Assembly (NCBI RefSeq): GCF_043195105.1
Contig: NZ_JBAFWO010000001.1
DNA length: 64,000 nucleotides
Source: NCEH01 sp002257205
GTDB lineage: Bacteria; Pseudomonadota; Alphaproteobacteria; Rhizobiales; Xanthobacteraceae
Direction: 5' to 3' (one strand)
The position numbers were made by a program, and so were the translations under genes. The notes under the pieces are model-generated. The model saw only the letters and a program-made list of their open reading frames with translations, was not told where the DNA came from and did not search any database. This document shows positions 62,044-64,000 of this stretch, piece by piece. The first letter of the stretch is position 1; each line of letters starts with the position of its first letter.

Positions 62044-62811
62044 TCAAATCAGGGCGATAGCGGCCACCATTCGGCCGTAATCGGCCTCCCGCCGATGGGT
62101 CGAGCGGCGATAGCTGAAGAAGCGGTCGGGGTCGGAATAGGTGTCGAGCTTCAGGTCCTCCACGGCGGTAACGCCGGCCTCGGCGAGGCGGTGGGCGATG
62201 AAGCCCGGCAGGTCGAACAGGGCATGGCCCTCCCGCTCCGCCGCAATGAAGAAGCGCGCGAAACTGCGGTCCGTATCGATGAATCGGGTGATGAAATCTT
62301 CGCCGACCTCATAGCTCGGCTGGCGAATCAAAGGGCCGATGGCGGCGCGGATGTTGGCGCGTCTCGCGCCCAATTCCTCCATGCGGCGCAAGGTGGAGTC
62401 GAGCACCCCGCCGAACGCGCCCTTCCAGCCCGCATGCGCCGCCCCCACCACTCGGGCCACCGGATCGGCGAACAGAACCGGGCCGCAATCGGCCACCGTT
62501 ATAGTGGCGCCGAGGCCCGCAACGGCGGTCACGACCGCATCCGCCTGGGGCGCGTCCTCCCGCGTCCAGGGCGTGGAGAGGATGACCGCGTCGGGCGAAT
62601 GCACCTGCCAGCAGGCGACAAGCGCCTGCGGGGCGACGCCGATCTCCCGCGCCATGCGGGCGCGGTTTTCCAGCACGTTGGCGGGATCGTCCTTGGAGCC
62701 AAGCCCGCCGTTGAGGCTGTCGTAGAGCCCCTGCGAGACCCCGCCGCGCCGGGTGAAGAAGCCGTGGCGGATGCCGGGGAGGGCGGCGAGCGAGGGGGCT
62801 TCGACCTTCAT
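62044..62811 (-). CDS. pgeF: Peptidoglycan editing factor PgeF (YfiH/DUF152)
   Basis: A 255-residue copper/zinc enzyme that removes mis-incorporated residues from peptidoglycan precursors; formerly annotated as polyphenol oxidase/laccase. GIRHGFFTRRGGVSQGLYDSLN at the start, VHSPDAVIL, TVADCGPVLFADP and AAHAGWKGAFGGVL carry the conserved His/Cys ligands. Overlaps the methyltransferase gene by four bases. Confidence 0.95.
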   Translation of the reverse strand: MKVEAPSLAALPGIRHGFFTRRGGVSQGLYDSLNGGLGSKDDPANVLENRARMAREIGVAPQALVACWQVHSPDAVILSTPWTREDAPQADAVVTAVAGLGATITVADCGPVLFADPVARVVGAAHAGWKGAFGGVLDSTLRRMEELGARRANIRAAIGPLIRQPSYEVGEDFITRFIDTDRSFARFFIAAEREGHALFDLPGFIAHRLAEAGVTAVEDLKLDTYSDPDRFFSYRRSTHRREADYGRMVAAIALI

Positions 62812-63947
62812 GGCGTGTTCTCCGCAAAAGCTTCGGACGGGGCAAACCCCGGCGGTGGATCGCGCGGCGCGGCGAAGGCCGGGCCGGTGAGGCAGAGCAC
62901 CTTGAACAAGGCGCCCATTTCCTTCTCCCCCGTGCCGGCGAGGCGGGCGAGGGCGGCAGCGATCGCGTCAGCCTGGAGGGGAGATGCGGTCGCCTGAAGG
63001 CGCTCGGCCCGTTCGCGCAGGCCGAGGCGCAGCAGGAATTCGCCCTGGGGCACCGGGCCGAACGCACCGGCTCCGGCCGCGCGCGCGGCGCGGGCGAGGG
63101 CCGCGAAATCCACATGGGCGGTGAGATCCGCTTCCCCCGGCTCGGCCAGGGGATCGACGAATGCATGGGCCTTCATGGCCTGGAGCGTATCGCCGAAGCC
63201 GCTTTGCGCATGGCCGTAATCGATCACCAGCGCCGCGCCGTCCTGAGCCGCGAGGCGGTGGGCGAGCGCTGCCAGCGCGGGGCTTTCCAGCCGCTCCAGC
63301 AGGACGCCGGGCGGATGCGGCGGCGGGATATGGCGCGCCAGTACTTCCACCAGGCGGGCAGGGTGGGGATCGACGCCGAAGGTGAGGTCCCCGGCGGCAT
63401 CCAGCCCGACCCGCCGCTCGTGCCAGCCTGCGGTGCTGCGGATGAACTGGGAAATGGGCAGGGCGTCGAAGAATTCGTTGGCGAGCACCAGGACCGGGCC
63501 GTCGGGCACGTCCTCCAGCCGCGTGTGCCAGGAGATCGGATGGACGGTCGCCGCGTTTGCCAGGGTCGCCTGCTGGCGCGCGCGCAGCACCGGGCTCATC
63601 TCCACCAGATGCACCCGTACCGCATCGCTGAAGCCGGGCAGCAGGCGGGTGGCGCGCAGGGCATCGGCCATCAGCGTGCCCCGGCCGGGGCCGAGTTCCA
63701 CCAGATGTATGGGATTGGGGCTGCCCATCTGCTGCCAGGCGGCGAGCACCCACAGGCCGAGCAGTTCCCCGAACATCTGGCTGATCTCGGGGGCGGTGAT
63801 GAAATCGCCAGCCGCGCCGAACGGGTCGCGCGTCATGTAATAGCCATGGCGGGGATGGCCGAGGCACAGGTCCATGTAGCGCGCGAGCGAGATCGGCCCC
63901 TCGCTCGCGATCAGGGCCTTGATCTCCCGCCCGAGGGGGCTCGTCAC
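62808..63947 (-). CDS. Class I SAM-dependent methyltransferase (MidA/NDUFAF7 family)
   Basis: A 379-residue homologue of mitochondrial NDUFAF7, an arginine methyltransferase for complex I. MTSPLGREIKALIASEGPISLARYMDLCLGHPRHGYYM at the start, the SAM loop LVELGPGRGTLMAD near residue 103 and VLANEFFDALPI near residue 155. GTG start overlapping the preceding gene's stop (GTGA). Bacterial substrate unknown. Standard neighbour of pgeF and lgt in alphaproteobacteria. Confidence 0.94.
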   Translation of the reverse strand: MTSPLGREIKALIASEGPISLARYMDLCLGHPRHGYYMTRDPFGAAGDFITAPEISQMFGELLGLWVLAAWQQMGSPNPIHLVELGPGRGTLMADALRATRLLPGFSDAVRVHLVEMSPVLRARQQATLANAATVHPISWHTRLEDVPDGPVLVLANEFFDALPISQFIRSTAGWHERRVGLDAAGDLTFGVDPHPARLVEVLARHIPPPHPPGVLLERLESPALAALAHRLAAQDGAALVIDYGHAQSGFGDTLQAMKAHAFVDPLAEPGEADLTAHVDFAALARAARAAGAGAFGPVPQGEFLLRLGLRERAERLQATASPLQADAIAAALARLAGTGEKEMGALFKVLCLTGPAFAAPRDPPPGFAPSEAFAENTP

Positions 63948-64000
63948 CTCTGCGGGCCCGGATCGAAGCCGTGGACGGGACGGCTCAGGGCATAGATCAC
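63944..64000 (-). CDS. C-terminal end of an upstream gene, possibly lgt (partial)
   Basis: Only the last 18 codons are in the window, reading VIYALSRPVHGFDPGPQR then a stop overlapping the methyltransferase GTG. In related genomes the gene here is lgt (prolipoprotein diacylglyceryl transferase), whose final helix ends similarly; the assignment rests on context only. The 5' part lies beyond the window. Confidence 0.5.
   Translation of the reverse strand: MIYALSRPVHGFDPGPQR

Overview
The window reads as a contiguous piece of a high-GC alphaproteobacterial main chromosome, most likely Hyphomicrobiales and probably Xanthobacteraceae-like (inference from gene content, not from a search). Supporting signs are a GcrA cell-cycle regulator, a CtrA-type box, a SAM-II riboswitch ahead of metZ, the order mdh-sucCD-sucAB-lpd, a phoR/pstSCAB-phoU-phoB locus, and two families of intergenic palindromic repeats of the kind common in this order. 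A perfect 16-bp parS site at 58650 suggests that the right end lies in the origin-proximal part of the chromosome. I see no transposase, integron, CRISPR array, rRNA or tRNA, and no base-composition break; this is housekeeping DNA, and the unusual material is mostly regulatory.

Left part (1-18 kb): leuC and leuD are split by a 38-codon secreted-peptide candidate, a zincin-type metallopeptidase and a cytochrome b561. A YbaL-type cation/proton antiporter follows, then rpmH-rnpA-yidC, a YceI/cytochrome b561 pair, the GTPase gene yihA, a two-domain cold-shock protein, a SulP anion transporter, a divergent LysR regulator/wrbA pair, an aldo/keto reductase and a CarD-type RNA-polymerase-binding regulator.

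Middle (18-45 kb): ahcY sits behind a 24-bp palindromic operator. Then come kup, a YbhN-type membrane protein and the phosphate locus, where phoR lies upstream of a triple-heptamer PHO box and pstSCAB-phoU-phoB downstream of it. Next are gcrA, argD-argF-hslO, a TrkH-apaG pair, metZ with its SAM-II riboswitch, a dCTP deaminase, a large FUSC-family exporter and zapE.

Right part (45-64 kb): the lower TCA cycle cluster mdh-sucCD-sucAB-lpd, a glyoxalase-fold protein, xerC, a YqjI-like PadR regulator with paired operators, parS, a YaiI-family protein, a PAP2 phosphatase, prs, a lipoprotein and the end of an operon (possible lgt)-SAM methyltransferase-pgeF. Methionine-cycle control appears twice by different means (operator at ahcY, riboswitch at metZ), and potassium handling appears three times (YbaL, Kup, TrkH).
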